From: Uloborus plumipes
Lineage: Eukaryota; Arthropoda; Arachnida; Araneae; Uloboridae
Reading direction: 5' to 3'
Assembly (NCBI GenBank): GCA_038373865.1
Contig: JAXGGA010004716.1
Location: 21,237 to 85,236, forward strand
Length of the DNA stretch: 64,000 bases
Position 1 is the stretch's first letter; each line of letters begins with the position of its first letter. This document shows positions 22,781 to 35,394 of this stretch, in pieces. Below the pieces are notes generated by a model. It saw nothing but the letters and a program-made list of their open reading frames with translations, was not told the origin of the DNA and did no database searches. The position numbers were made by a program, and so were the translations under genes.

Positions 22781-23581
22781 CTAGCCGGGTACCCGGCCCT
22801 GCCCGGGTTTCTGTGGGTGTAGGGTGGTTCAGTGAAACTCATTCATAAATTTCCCAACACTAAAGTGCATATCTATAAACATAATGGCTACTTCTGTAAA
22901 CAATGGCTATGTTATGGATAAACTATAATAAAAATAATGCAAGCTAAAAAAAAAAATAGCAAGCTACAAATAATGTTTGAGTAAATAGGAAATGTTATAA
23001 GCTTGGTATATTAAAATAAATATATATTTACAGTATCAATCGCACTGAAAATAACCATTTCCAAATATTGCTCGTTAAATAAGTCCCATTATTAGTTTCT
23101 ATCCTCGTGACAACATTGGTGAGGTGAAAACATCTTATGTACCTAATTTAGAAATTTTTTTGACTGTAAACACTTTCTATTCTCTAACTATTGCCAAAAT
23201 CAATTTTTTTTTATTTCACCCGTTAGCGATTGTTGGCTCAAATAAATATAAAAATCCTTAGAAGGTAATACATTCCATACTTACTCCAGAGAAGCCTTGG
23301 TTCAAAATTTTCAATATGATTACAATCAATATTGTTGCTGCATGGCACCAAATTTTTGCAACAATGCACTGAAAATTTAATCATTTAATGGGGAAATGAC
23401 ATAAAATTAACTGTTTTCCATAATAACTTTTTTAAACTAAGCTTTTTAGAAATAAATTATAGCTTATCCTGTTCCCTGTTACTGTAGCTATCTACGGTGA
23501 AAAAATGGTTAAAATCGGTCCAGTAGTTTGGAAGATTACCCCGGACATACGTTTTCAAAAGTAGTCTTTTATGTATATAGA
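22781..23581 (-). mobile_element. Helitron-like element
   Basis: The minus strand starts TCTATATACATAAAAGACTA after A and ends CCCGGGCAGGGCCGGGTACC, then CGGCTAG before T: a clear terminal hairpin and CTAG end. 801 bases, non-coding. Confidence 0.75.
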
Positions 23582-24924
23582 TTTATCATGAAAGAAAAAA
23601 ATGTTTTTATTTGAGAGATATCTTGAATTTTATACCAATTTAATTTAGAGAGCAAGAGATTAGGTATGGGTATCAATATGTATTATTATAATTAATTTTT
23701 GATGAACAATATAATTTTTTATCTTTTAAAGTGAGAGTAATGACAAGTTTAGAAAAGTCTTCTTTTTAATTAAAAAATTTAACTATAAAAATTCATTCAC
23801 TATTCTATTATTTCAGTTTTATAAAGCATTCTTTTAAGCATGTTAAAATTAACGAGGTTCGACTGTATCAGTCATGTCCTGAGATTAAGTGAAACATGGC
23901 AGAAGATTTCATTAAATGTTAAGTAATTTAAATGAATCGTAACTGAAATGTTGCTTGTCTGATTTGGAGTTATACAGCATTGAATTTTTCCCCGCTGATC
24001 TAATGTTTTTTGAAGTGTTAAATTTCGTAAACATTTGCTTAAATGAGTAAATAAATGAATAACAAGAAAAAAAAAAAAAAAACAATGAAAGCTCGTGTCG
24101 GAAATCTGAGCATCACAGAAAATGATTTTTTCGAACTGGATAATTAATTTAAAAGTCATTCGAGCAACAGAACAACAGACATGGATTTCCTAGCCTCAAA
24201 ACATCCTGAAATCAATTATTTATTTTTCACTTTTCAAATTAATTGAATTATTTAGCATTTTTTTCATTTACTTATTTAGGTTGGGATTAACTTTTGAGGG
24301 TAATTAAGTCTACACTTTTAGATTTCCTTAGGATTTATTTTTAGTTTTTCTTCTTAAGATTATTATTTTCTGCTTTTCCCCCTTTTTTGAGTAATGTTCT
24401 TTAAGAAAGGCGGACAATTGTCTATTTTTCTTCAAAAAGGATATTTTTTTTGTTAGGGATGTACTCATAAGAAAATCCATCGATTACAGATTACTGATTA
24501 ATTGGCTCTTGATAATGGACCAATTAATAGGCAATGCCGATTAGTTATGAGTATAAATTTTAATACTACTTAATTTCTCTATCACTTTTTTTCCCTTTCG
24601 CAATTTATAAGAATTATAAGGTTATCTATAAGAGTACTGTGTTAAAAGAGAAAAATATCGACACATAAAACATGTTGCAACATTGTCTACTTGCGGATCT
24701 TTATTCAAAATTACTCTTATTTACTTTTAGCATTTTTATTTCATAGCTTCTCGTTTAAAGTCGTTAAAGTTGCTAAAAAGAAATCCGCCGATTAATCGGC
24801 ATAGTTGTGACGATTATAAATAATCGTGGCTGATTAATTGGTGCATTCCTAGTTTTTATCAACTTGAAGGACTATCGACATGGCTCTCATTCAGTGTGTA
24901 AAAGTGGTTCTACTGCATGAGGAG
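23582..24924. other. Non-coding stretch
   Basis: AT-rich sequence with an A run near 24066-24081. No gene or bounded repeat recognised. Confidence 0.55.
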
Positions 24925-25785
24925 CAGTGGTTGGAAAAACTACATTTCTTTTGTAGCGAACTACAACTACTTTGTTATAAATGTACTTAACTACAACTCC
25001 TTTTTTTTTCAATGTAGCGACTACAAACTACTTTTGAATTGTGGTCGCTACTTCGCTACTTTTTTAAAAATAAATAAATAAATAGCATACACCGTTTGAG
25101 GATTGACTGAAAAAATTCGAAAAGTGGTTTACATTAATAAATTAGCTCATTTGAATATGGAATGGAATTAGAAAGTGTCTTTGAATTTACTTGCTACTTT
25201 TCCTTTCTGTTCCTTTTTTTTTTTTTTTGCTAAAAGTTGTACTTAGGTTTTTTTACGAATATTCGCCACAAGAAAGAATTCAAAAGTGGGAAGATTGAAA
25301 GGATTCAAACCTTCATTTTTTTTTTATTTCTTGCCAGGGAATATTTAGGGACATGAAAAGTATTTGAAAGAATATAAAAATTATGAAGCCAAATAAACCA
25401 ATGACATCAAACAGATAGAATGTATTTCGTCACGATGTATTTAAGGATCCAGCTCATATTTTTTTTTTTTTTTTTTTGGTTCTCATTTTTCATTGCGTCC
25501 GCTGCTGTACTCGTGCAAGATTTGCACCAGTCAGAGCCAATTAAACCTGTTTTTTCCCTTCGTTCTCTCTCTATTTTTTTTTTCATTTATTTTTCTTTTT
25601 TCTTTCCTTTTTTTTTTTAAATTTAAAAGTAGTTTCCAGAAATCGCTACAAACTACTATTTTTTTTATCGCACTACTCACTACTCTATTTTTTTTTAAAA
25701 AAAGTAGTGCGCTACACTACAAACTACTAAAAAATGTAGCTACTACAGCAGTTTCGCTACTTGTAGCGCGCTATTCCGACCACTG
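24925..25785. mobile_element. hAT-like element, family 7 copy 1
   Basis: Ends CAGTGGTTGGAAAAACTAC and GTAGCGCGCTATTCCGACCACTG (listed in part). The inner arms are rich in GTAGCNNACTAC words. The flanks of this copy are no longer a clean 8-base duplication. Copies 2 and 3 are at 49505 and 54593. Confidence 0.85.
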
Positions 25786-25936
25786 ATTGACGAGTGTTAA
25801 CGCAGTGAAGTCAAGCTTCCAACATCTTTGAACACGGGTTAGGCGAAAAGTGTGTTCTTTTCAAGTCAAACAGTTCCAGAAATATTAAACGTTATTATTT
25901 TGACGAAGATATGTTTGTATGAACTATTTTAAAATA

Positions 25937-26589
25937 CAGGGTGTCCACTCCAATCGTGGACCAATAGCTAATTTCTAAACCGTTAGAGATAAGCATATAG
26001 TTTATTTAGGAAAAAATCTCCAAATTACGAAAGGAATTTTGGGTCGATTCAATGTTTTTCAAAAAATCAAATTTTGAAAGAGTTACGAAATTTAAATTTT
26101 TATACAGCCCCCCAGTCCTATCAATCATATTTAGTAAAACATTCTTGACACTGTAACGTTTAAAACTAAAAAAAAAATCACTCTTCTACGACAAAAATTG
26201 ACCGAGTTATGACGTTTTGAAAAATCAAGATTTTGAAGGATTTCGCATACGGTCCCTAAAGCGATCTCTCGATGACGTCGTGAAACAATGCAAAATCTTG
26301 ATTTTTCAAAACGTCATAACTCGGTTAATTTTTGTCGTAGAAGAGTGATTTTTTTTTTAGTTTTAAACGTTACAGTGTCAAGAATGTTTTACTAAATATG
26401 ATTGATAGGACTGGGGGGCTGTATAAAAATTTAAATTTCGTAACTCTTTCAAAATTTGATTTTTTGAAAAACATTGAATAGACCCAAAATTCCTTTCGTA
26501 ATTTGGAGATTTTTTCCTAAATAAACTATATGCTTATCTCTAACGGTTTAGAAATTAGCTATTGGTCCACGATTGGAGTGGACACCCTG
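25937..26589. mobile_element. TA-flanked foldback MITE, family 1 copy 2
   Basis: 653 bases with the same ends and interior as the element at 284; TA at both borders. The arms pair almost base for base around 26260-26280. Confidence 0.9.
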
Positions 26590-28551
26590 TATATTGTATC
26601 TTAATGGATAAATGCTAATAATTTCAAAAGTAAATTGAAAATTCTGCAATAAAAATATACGTTGAAATATCTATTGTTTTTTGAAATTTCAAATGAAAAA
26701 AAATTCTGAACAAATTGTTGTGCATTTGTTTAACATAAAATTTAAAATGATGGAAAATAATTTATTTTCTAATATAATTCTATAATAATAACTATAATTT
26801 TCTGATTTTTTTAAAAATTTTCTAGCTCAGGTATATACATATTATTTTAATTTATCTTCTTAAAGTTATTATTTTCTGCTTTTCATTTGGATGAAATATG
26901 TTCTTTAGAAAACGCAAACAATTGACTATTTTTCTTCAAAAAGGATTTTGTCTACAGACAAATTCCACAGTTACGGACGGAACAGTCAAACTTTAAACAT
27001 TTTTGTAATTTTTTTGTAATAGAGGAATCCGCATTAAAATTTAGGATAGCATGAGTAATATCGAATTATAAAAGAGAAAAAAAAATTATCGAACCAAATT
27101 GCAATTATGTGCGTTTAAAGTTTAATTGTTACGTTCGTAACGTTAGAATTTCAAGTCTACATCATCTTGAAAGATCATCGTAATTGCTTTCACTCAGTGT
27201 GTGAAACCTGTTTCACTGTTTGAAGAGCATGTACGCAGTGAAGTCAAGTTCACAGCGAATAACCATTGAAAGGATAAATCAGATTAAAGATATGTAACAT
27301 CAAAACATAACAATTTTATATCATTTTAACCATTTCCATCTAGCCATCGAAAATGTCAACCCTCAAATTCTGATCAATTCCCCCATCACGAGTACATAAG
27401 ATCACTTCTTCTGACAACGTCATATCTCTCTCTCTCTCTCTCTCTCTCAAAAAAAACCTTTTTTATTCATAACTAAGATATCATACAGGAAAACTATTTA
27501 AAGCCACCTACCATACTTTTCTTAAACGCATAAGGTCTTTTTCAAGGAAATATTGATGTTTTTTTTTTTTCTCTTTCGAGAAAAGTGCAAGATTTTAAGT
27601 GTCGCGTTTGTGTTTATGACTTTCTTGCATTAAATTTAAAAGGTAGTTTTGAGATATTTTTGGAGATAACTTTTGAAGAGGATCCAGACCCCATGGCCCT
27701 CCCCTTTGCCACGGCAGTTCGTAACAAACTTATTCTTAACTATATACTCAAAATTCTCCTTTATTGAAAGCCTTACAACTGCTTCCCCTAGTACAAATAC
27801 TGAAATAAATGAATATTAGTATTTTAATGATAGCTTTACTTACACGTTATATGAAATCGCTAGAGGTTTGTGTTTCTTATCAAATTATGCATAAAATATC
27901 CACAAAGCAACTGAATATTCGGCATCTATTCGATTACAACATATTTTAGCACAATAACTCGCTATTCAATAAAAATGTATTTCTTACATAATGTTAACGA
28001 AATTTATGACGAAAGCCCGTTTTAATTTTAAAAAGCTTTTCATTAGCAATTTCGGCTTTTAAGCTTAAATTTACATATGAAACGAATTATTTAATGTAGC
28101 TTCATTTTACCAGTATGGAGAACTAAACTAATTTATTTTTTACGTCAAAGTTCCCTGGCATGGAATAGGCTTAGCGACGTAAAAGTTCATCATCTAAATC
28201 TAATTAAATTCCTAAATGAATGGTTCTTCCCTCTCTCTATTGTTCCTTTTAATGGGAGATTTTTGTATTTGGGCTCGGCTAAACCATTTTGCCGCGGATT
28301 TCTTACAACAACTCTCTCATCTCTGTTTTTTTTATACCCTAGTTTCGTAAGATAAAGAAAGGAAAAAAAAAAAGCTCCTGCATAAAAGTTGTCTCTTCAT
28401 CGAAGAAGTTTGAATTGTTTCGGAATTGAATGTAGATGTTTTTCTACGCTTGTTGCTTTTGAGCAAAAGTTTTGATTTAATACGATGAGGCTAGTTGGTT
28501 CACGCGAAGCTTTCGAGCTTGACAGCAGTAATTAAAAATTATTTTTCTTTA
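26590..28551. other. Non-coding stretch with (CT)n
   Basis: A (CT)n microsatellite lies at about 27425-27449. No gene or bounded repeat recognised in the rest. Confidence 0.55.
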
Positions 28552-28557
28552 TTAAAA

Positions 28558-29077
28558 CCCATTTATGCCCAGTAGCCTAAAAACGGGACGCTTGTTAGTT
28601 ACTGCATTCAAAAACCTGTAATGGGTATCTCATTTTACCAAAGCTGTTTTTCACAAGTTAAATAGTCCTTCTTCTTGAGAAAACCAGATAGAACCACTAG
28701 TTGAACATCGGAGTTTATTTATTGACAGCTGTTTTCAGACAAATCAGTCAAGCAACGATCCAGCATGAGCAGACATAGAAAGTAAGTTTTTTTTTGCGAA
28801 CTTATTTTTCATAAAATTGAACTATTTTAAAATGATTTGCTAAAAATTGATCAGAGATGCCTTCTGTAATGTTACTTTGCAAAAGAAAAGTTAAGTAAGG
28901 TCGTATTTTGCTCACATATCTGCAAAATATCACATAAATAGGACGTTACATAACGTAATAAATATGGCAACGACGAACTATTTTAGGCCTAAAATGTATG
29001 TAAACCATTCCACGTAAGAGTTTTAAGCAGATAAAAATTGAAAAAAAATTGTTAAAAAAAACTTGGGCATAAATGGG
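28558..29077. mobile_element. piggyBac-type MITE
   Basis: Inverted ends CCCATTTATGCCCA and GGGCATAAATGGG. TTAA flanks the right side (29078-29081); the left flank reads TTAAAA. Ends are close to those of the 11466-15493 element. Confidence 0.7.
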
Positions 29078-29081
29078 TTAA

Positions 29082-29852
29082 CAGTAATTTTTTGAAAAAC
29101 ATGTACAAAGTGAATAGTTATTTCTCGCTGATTTAACAGAAAATAAATCATGCTTCAATTTTCTAGTTTTTTGACAAAACAAGCGAACAAACAAATAATA
29201 ATAAAAAAGCCCCATTGGGAAATATTATTCATGCCAAAATGAACATTTATTTTTCTGGTTATAATGGAATAGAAAAAATGTGGTTTAAAATCCTACAATT
29301 ATTTTAGGCTAAAAAATTCTCGGAAATTTGAATCAAAATTAACCGGTGAAAAAAAGTCAATCAAAACGGACAAAACTCATAGCAGGATCGAATTTACAAT
29401 CTTCAAGTTTTAAACACAACGCTCTATCCAACCACGCCACTGACTCTCAGTTTTGGATTCTATTAACTCAAGTAATGTGTAATACAAAGCAGAAAAAATG
29501 GATTTTTTCACTCAAAGAACAATTTTTAATCATTGGGTCCATTTTTCGTTAATCGTTGGCATGCTAAGCTTTAAAATGAAGGGTAAATCATGGAATTTGA
29601 AAAAGAAATAAGGAAGTTTTATTGTGGTAACAGAAAACAGGCTAAAGAAATAACAAATAAGATTTTCCTGTTTTGGTCAATGCAAAAAATGATATTTTTT
29701 CTGCATCTTAGCATTCTAAAGATGGGGAGGAAAAAAAGCTCCCAAAAACAGACAGCACGTAAAATCTTCACAAAATTTTGAAAAATGACTAAAGTAGCAA
29801 AGATGAAAATTAGGGGTTTGAACGGTGAATTAAAAATAACGAAGCATTTTTT
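29082..29852. other. Non-coding stretch
   Basis: No gene or bounded repeat recognised. Confidence 0.5.
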
Positions 29853-30122
29853 TTTAATTGAATCGTTTATTTCGAAAAGGTAACATCTCTATTTTGATCT
29901 TCTCTGTCTCTTTAGAAAATTAAACAGCGCACGGTTATATTTTTGAATGTCATAATCAATGGTTATTTGGTAAATTATTGCAGTAATTGTGTACCTAACT
30001 AAAGGCGTTTTTTCACTGATTATGACATTCAAAAATATAACCGTGCGCTGTTTAATTTTCTAAAGAGACAGAGGAGATCAAAATAGAGATGTTACCTTTT
30101 CGAAATAAACGATTCAATTAAA
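29853..30122. repeat. Near-perfect long hairpin (106-base arms)
   Basis: Left arm 29853-29958 and right arm 30017-30122 are reverse complements with about one mismatch; the loop is 58 bases. The arms contain AACAGCGCACGGTTATATTT and its complement. No target duplication or match to the other elements is visible. Confidence 0.9.
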
Positions 30123-30594
30123 GTTTATTTTTTATCATGTTAATTCTTTATGAAATACAGCAGAAAAAACAATAAGACCATAGCTCGGCTAGGTGGTTGT
30201 AAAACAATAAGCAAATAAAAGCCAACATCCAATTATACAAATGCAAACGAAGTTCTGTTTTGTACCTAGAAGATACATATTTTCTATAAGCATTCAAATA
30301 ACGAGGCTTAAAACAAACCCAGCGTAATATTATTCAGACAAAACTACGCGATTAAATGTTTTCTGCCACATTTCCAATTATTAAGTCAAAAGTCGGCTTC
30401 TCAAGAACTTTTGTCACTCAGTAAAATATTAATGGAAATTTCAATTGAAATAGTTGATCAAAAGATTTTAAATGAAATATGCAACAATGTATCTATCTGC
30501 TTTAGATAACTTTGTTGTCCCGAAACAGTAACTATTATAATGATCTTTGAGAGCATTTATAAACTACTAATGTGCATGTTCTTACTTTACGTAT
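30123..30594. other. Non-coding stretch
   Basis: No gene or bounded repeat recognised. Confidence 0.5.
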
Positions 30595-30598
30595 TTAA

Positions 30599-31161
30599 CC
30601 CTCGTCGGTTCCTTGGGGTCATATGTGACCCCAATGCAATTTCTGTTTAATATATCTTGTTAATCAACCATTTGTTTTTAATGGCATTTTGTGCCTTTTA
30701 TTCTTCTAGTTTTCTATTCAAAATAATGCTATTATTGTGTTTTATTTTTCCCGAATTGCATTTTTTGCACACAAGACCCTTGGGGTCACTTCCCCAGAAT
30801 GCCAAAAAAAGAGGACGTTGCAACTTTTGTCCAAGAGAACTGGACAGAAAATGCATCGAAAAATGTCATAAGTGTTTGAAATTCACTTGCAAAAAAGCAT
30901 GTTTTTTCATATCTGTAACAGTTGTAAATAAATCTATAGTTATTGTAAGTTTTGCTCTAAAATTTTAATTTTTAATGCATAAACTAAATTTTACTTTGAT
31001 TGTGTCTTTTTATTTTTATTTTTTTAGCATTAAAAAGTGTGTGAACTTAGATAATGCATGTAACATTCATTCATAATAAAAAATTAATTAAAGGAATCAT
31101 TGGGGTCGTTTATGACCCCAAGGGTCTTGAGTGTAACTGAAATGTGAGGGACCCACGAGGG
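30599..31161 (+). mobile_element. piggyBac-type element with transposase tail remnant
   Basis: Ends CCCTCGTCGG and CCCACGAGGG, flanked by TTAA on both sides (30595-30598, 31162-31165). Subterminal GGGGTCA blocks occur at both ends. Internally deleted; a solo end of the same family is at 4798. Confidence 0.85.
30657..30968 (+). pseudogene. piggyBac transposase C-terminal zinc-finger remnant
   Basis: The frame encodes GRCNFCPRELDRKCIEKCHK followed by CLKFTCKKACF near its middle. The order C-x2-C...C-x3-C-x2-C-x4-C-x3-C is the cysteine-rich end of piggyBac transposases that binds the subterminal DNA. The DDE catalytic part is absent, so this is a relic, not an active transposase. Upstream residues look like translated end sequence. 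Confidence 0.7.
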
Positions 31162-31234
31162 TTAAATGTTCGAAATAATACTGAAAATTTTCTTAATTTG
31201 AATTTTGTACCAAACATGACTTGAAAATTAAACA

Positions 31235-32752
31235 TCTATATATATATAAAGATGACGGTGTTCGTTTGTCTGTATGTTTGTAACCGCTGGCCAGAAGCCC
31301 CCGCAGCACCCACAGACCTGAAACTTGGCTCAAAAATTCGAACGTACCCCGCCCTCGTGCACCTCGAAGCCCAAATTTTTAATTTCGAATTAGTTATTTT
31401 TAAATTAATTAATTAGTCTCATTTTTGGTGTATCCACCATAATTGAGGGGGGAAAACCTCCCCCCACCCCAAAACATTATATATCGTTGGAAAGGGTTTT
31501 TTTTTCTGAAAAAGAAAAGTTTTAGCACGTTTCTGTCCGTTAATTAGGACAGGAGATATTAATTAATCAAATTTAGTCAATTTTCAAGGCTTAACTCTAC
31601 GCAGAACTGAAACACTAGAGCCATTTTCCTGATCAGCTGCTCTTTTGTCCCTGAAGTTACTTTGTGGTTAAAATTGTGCGTAGAGATTTAAGCCTTGAAA
31701 ATTTATTCAATTTGAATGTTTAATATCTCTTATTTCTTTCTTAATTTTCTCTCTTTTTGATTTATTTGGCGAATTGATTTAAACTTTAACATGACTTTAA
31801 GTGGAATTTAAAAGATGAAGCGCATTTGAACTAAAGGATATAATAATTTTAGTTCAGAGGGGTGGGAGGGAATTTAAATTTATTCAGCTGAATTCCTCAA
31901 AATTTGGTGTTGCCAAAAATGTCAGAATGGAACTATTATTGTTAAAAAAATAGCGATGGCTATCAGCTACTCTTCGTATTTGGCGTGGTAAAGTTTGGCA
32001 ACAATAGGGATATTTACCAAACCTCCCAGCCAGTGAAACACTTCTTTCTCCAAATTAAAGAAAAAGAAAACGCTCTGTGAAGGAACAGTAGTTGTTTGCA
32101 GTCTAAAAAGTATTTTATTGCATGTTTAAAACGTGTATATAATGTCGCCAAACCTAAATTTTTAACAGTTCCATTCTGACATTTTCGGTAACACTGCTAT
32201 GAAGTTACTCTTCGTATTTGGCGTCGTAAAGTTTGGCAACAATCTGGAAATTTACCAAACCTCCCAGCCAGGGAAATCTTGCTTATTTGAGGGTTACTGT
32301 TATAGATTGTAATCACTTCAAAGAGATGGTGCGAATAACATTATATTTCTTGCCTTTTAATGTTCAAATTAAAATCATGGAAGAATGGTTGAGGCTGAGC
32401 TACCTGACACAATTTGTTCCCTATGTTAATAAATTTAAATTTGGCGACCAATTTTACATTGAAATTACGGTTAAATCGGTGGATTATGTTAAACTTCAAG
32501 GGCAAAATTGCTGTGTTCGTTGAGAGTTTTCGAAAATCTTTCCACTACAGTTATCTCAAAAGTTCCATTGAAACGTTTATTTGGCGAATTGATTTAAACT
32601 TTAATATGACTTTTAGTGGAATTCAAAACGTTGGGGAGCACATTTGAATCAAATATAATAATTTTACTTCAGAGGGTTAAAGTGAATTAAACTTTATTTA
32701 GTTAACTTCCTTTACATTTGTTGCACGGGCATCGCCGTGCGGGTACTGCTAG
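31235..32752 (+). mobile_element. Helitron-like element
   Basis: Starts TCTATATATATATAAAGATG after an A and ends with the hairpin GCACGGGCATCGCCGTGC and GGGTACTGCTAG before a T. The body holds a partial internal duplication: the CTCTTCGTATTTGGCGT block occurs at about 31970 and 32208. 1518 bases, no Rep/helicase. Confidence 0.85.
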
Positions 32753-33420
32753 TATTTAATAAAAAAACAATATAAAATAATCAATAACGCAAATTGCGAC
32801 ATTTAGAATGTATGAGCGAAAGACTGAGGTAAAGATTTAGCTAGTGTTAAAAAATAAAATGAATACTCAATACTTATTTGTTCATTCTTTCACTTATTTT
32901 TGCTTTCTGTAGAATATCATTACAACAACATGGCATTTTTCTGTGTCAAGTTTTAAACTAAATTAGTAAATAGCAATAATTATGTGCATGTTTAGAAGTC
33001 CAGACATGAACGACATGAAGCATCCCTCTCCCCCCCCCCCCCCCCAAAGTCATTTAAAAGTAGCAAGAGAAAAAAATTGCTATAATTTTTAAAAATCTGG
33101 TTTGGAATATCTTAGTTAACCTTGCGTGCAAACGTTTTTGAGGTGACTTCTTCTGTTTCTATAATATTTTATAGATTTGTGTTTATATTAGAATTACTTT
33201 TTGCAGAAATAGAGGGACATTCTTTGGTAACATTGGTATTGTTTGATAAACATATACAACATAAAAATTCAAGGCTAAAAGAATTGTGCAAAATGCAAAT
33301 GTCTAACCTCTACACACAACTCTAGAAAATGACATTTCGCATACAAGTTAGCTGCTAAGGAGCTCGAAAATCGTTTGAAAATGTTGCATTAGTCACCATG
33401 GCATGATCCTATTGCTGCAT
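32753..33420. other. Non-coding stretch
   Basis: Contains a C homopolymer near 33028-33045. No gene recognised. Confidence 0.5.
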
Positions 33421-33424
33421 TTAA

Positions 33425-33832
33425 CCCTTTAAGCGGTTTGCCCGTACGGCGTACGTGCTACCCGAAATTGGCTCATCTGGTTTGCCCGTACGGCGTACGG
33501 GCATCGATATTTTCAGATTTCCTTTTCTGGTTTTCCCGAACTGTTCGGAAAATTGTAAACCTCAAAATTCACAGTAAGTGTGAGAGAAATTTTTGCATAA
33601 TTTGTAAACCATTCATTACTGCATGCAGAATGTACTTGAAAAAAGCAAATATTTCGGGATTTTGTGACCAAAATTGTAAAATAAAAATTTTTGTAAAAGC
33701 ATTGAAAACGAAAAAAAAATTTAAAAATTCTTTATATTCTTATTCTGTTAAGTATGGTACTTAACTATATGCAATAAAAAAATATGCCTTTTTTGGAAGC
33801 ATTTCTGGTAAAATGATTGACCGCTTAAAGGG
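33425..33832. mobile_element. piggyBac-type MITE
   Basis: Inverted ends CCCTTTAAGCGGT and ACCGCTTAAAGGG flanked by TTAA (33421-33424, 33833-33836). The left end repeats GTTTGCCCGTACGGCGTACG twice. A plus-strand frame has a weak Cys cluster (KCERNFCIICKP) that might be a decayed transposase tail. Confidence 0.8.
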
Positions 33833-34737
33833 TTAAGAAAATCCAAGTATCTTGCTAAGTTTGCTCAAAATGTTTTTTATTTAGCATCTAAATGGCCATT
33901 TTTCTTAAGCAACAATGAGCGATGAAAACATTTTCATTATCTATTTAATTATATCATACTTAAAAATCGGATTACTCTTCCAATCAAGCGACCTTTGCTT
34001 GTATAATCGAATGCAAGAAAAGATTTTCTAATAATGTCGTAAAAAACCGAAATGCTTTTACTTAATTTTAAATAATCACATTTAATTGAATTTAATAGGC
34101 AACTTTAATAGCGGTAAATGATCTCGAATCTAATTAAGCAGATAAGTTTGAATTAAGTGGTCAAAGTTAATATCGATCATTATTAAAATAATCTTCTGAG
34201 GTAAAAATTGTATTCATTAAATTTGAAGCTTTTGTTCTATAAATTACAAAACAAAAAAAAAAAAAACTGAACATTTAAAATCAGGTTTTAAAACTTGATT
34301 TCAGTTTATACTACAAAATTCACTGAATCATATATAAACATTTTTTTCGAGAAATGTTTTTTTAAAACTTAGACGCAACATCTTATTAATATTGCACAGC
34401 TTCCCGAATACTTTTAAACAACGGTTTATCTACACTTTTAAACTAAAATAACTGTATCAAAATTATGTGTTGCTTTGAATTAAAAAATACACAAATATTC
34501 AATTCAAATACATAACTTCTAAAAAAGTTAGCTGATAAGTAGTGAAAATAATGACATTTGCACTAAATTTTGTTAAAACTATTTTTTTTTTAATCAAGTT
34601 GAACTGGTAAAGTTATGATGCGAGTCTCTAACAGGTAAGGGGGGGGGGGATCACAAGACCGGGTCATATCTCAGTTCCAAAGTTAACTAAGGGATAGTTT
34701 TGCTTCAGAATGAAGGAAACGGAAAGGAGATACTCAC
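33833..34737. other. Non-coding intron stretch
   Basis: AT-rich sequence with a G run near 34640-34649. No gene or bounded repeat. Confidence 0.5.
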
Positions 34738-34823
34738 TTGACTTGTTTCGTTTCGACCGAGAGACTGTTTCGAAGTTTCGTCACTAAAATACGTATGATG
34801 TTCACCAGGAACACTGCATTGAC
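34738..34823 (-). CDS. Pdfr: PDF receptor-like class B GPCR, TM5-ICL3 exon
   Basis: The 86-base exon reads VNAVFLVNIIRILVTKLR, then NSLSVETKQV and two bases of Lys. N-x(3-6)-F-L-x-NI-x-R-x-L-x-TKLR is the highly conserved end of TM5 and start of intracellular loop 3 in class B receptors, the G-protein contact region. The acceptor is TTTCAG and the donor GTGAGT, so phase 0 in and phase 2 out, matching both neighbours. The exon is somewhat less GC-rich than the others. No stop or frameshift is visible. Confidence 0.95.
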
Positions 34824-35394
34824 CTGAAATCAGAAACAGTTGCTGTAAAACATAGTGAACTCAAATGGGAAAATATGCGATATCATTCAATCGCAAATAA
34901 ATACTGATTTGCAATTTATCTAAGAATTGTTGTTTCGAACGCTCGTACATGAGTACATACAACCATTCTTTCAAGTTATTTAAAAAAAATGTCGATTATT
35001 TAATTGCCGTAAAAGGCAGTACTGTGGCGTTCACGCAAGATTATTTAATCAATATTGCAGGCAAAACTTTGTTGCCCTATGTTATATCTTATACAACATT
35101 AGGAATGGGTTTGTTATTAATGAATTTAGTTTTGTAAAAAAAAAATCTGGTATGGACCCCACACTACTTCCTTTCACGTGTAAATTTCTTAGTAGTTGCT
35201 TTAAGTGTTAAAAAAAGTGCTTGGAGTGAGCAAGATAACAATTCAAATATTTACTCCCCTAATCTACCACGAAACAATGCAAAAAATATTTTACAATGGT
35301 TATTTTTCTAAATATTGCTGATTTTAATATCATTTAGTGAATTTTTCGCAAAATATCGCCAATAGCGCCAAGTTGAACCCAAATTCAAAAAATA

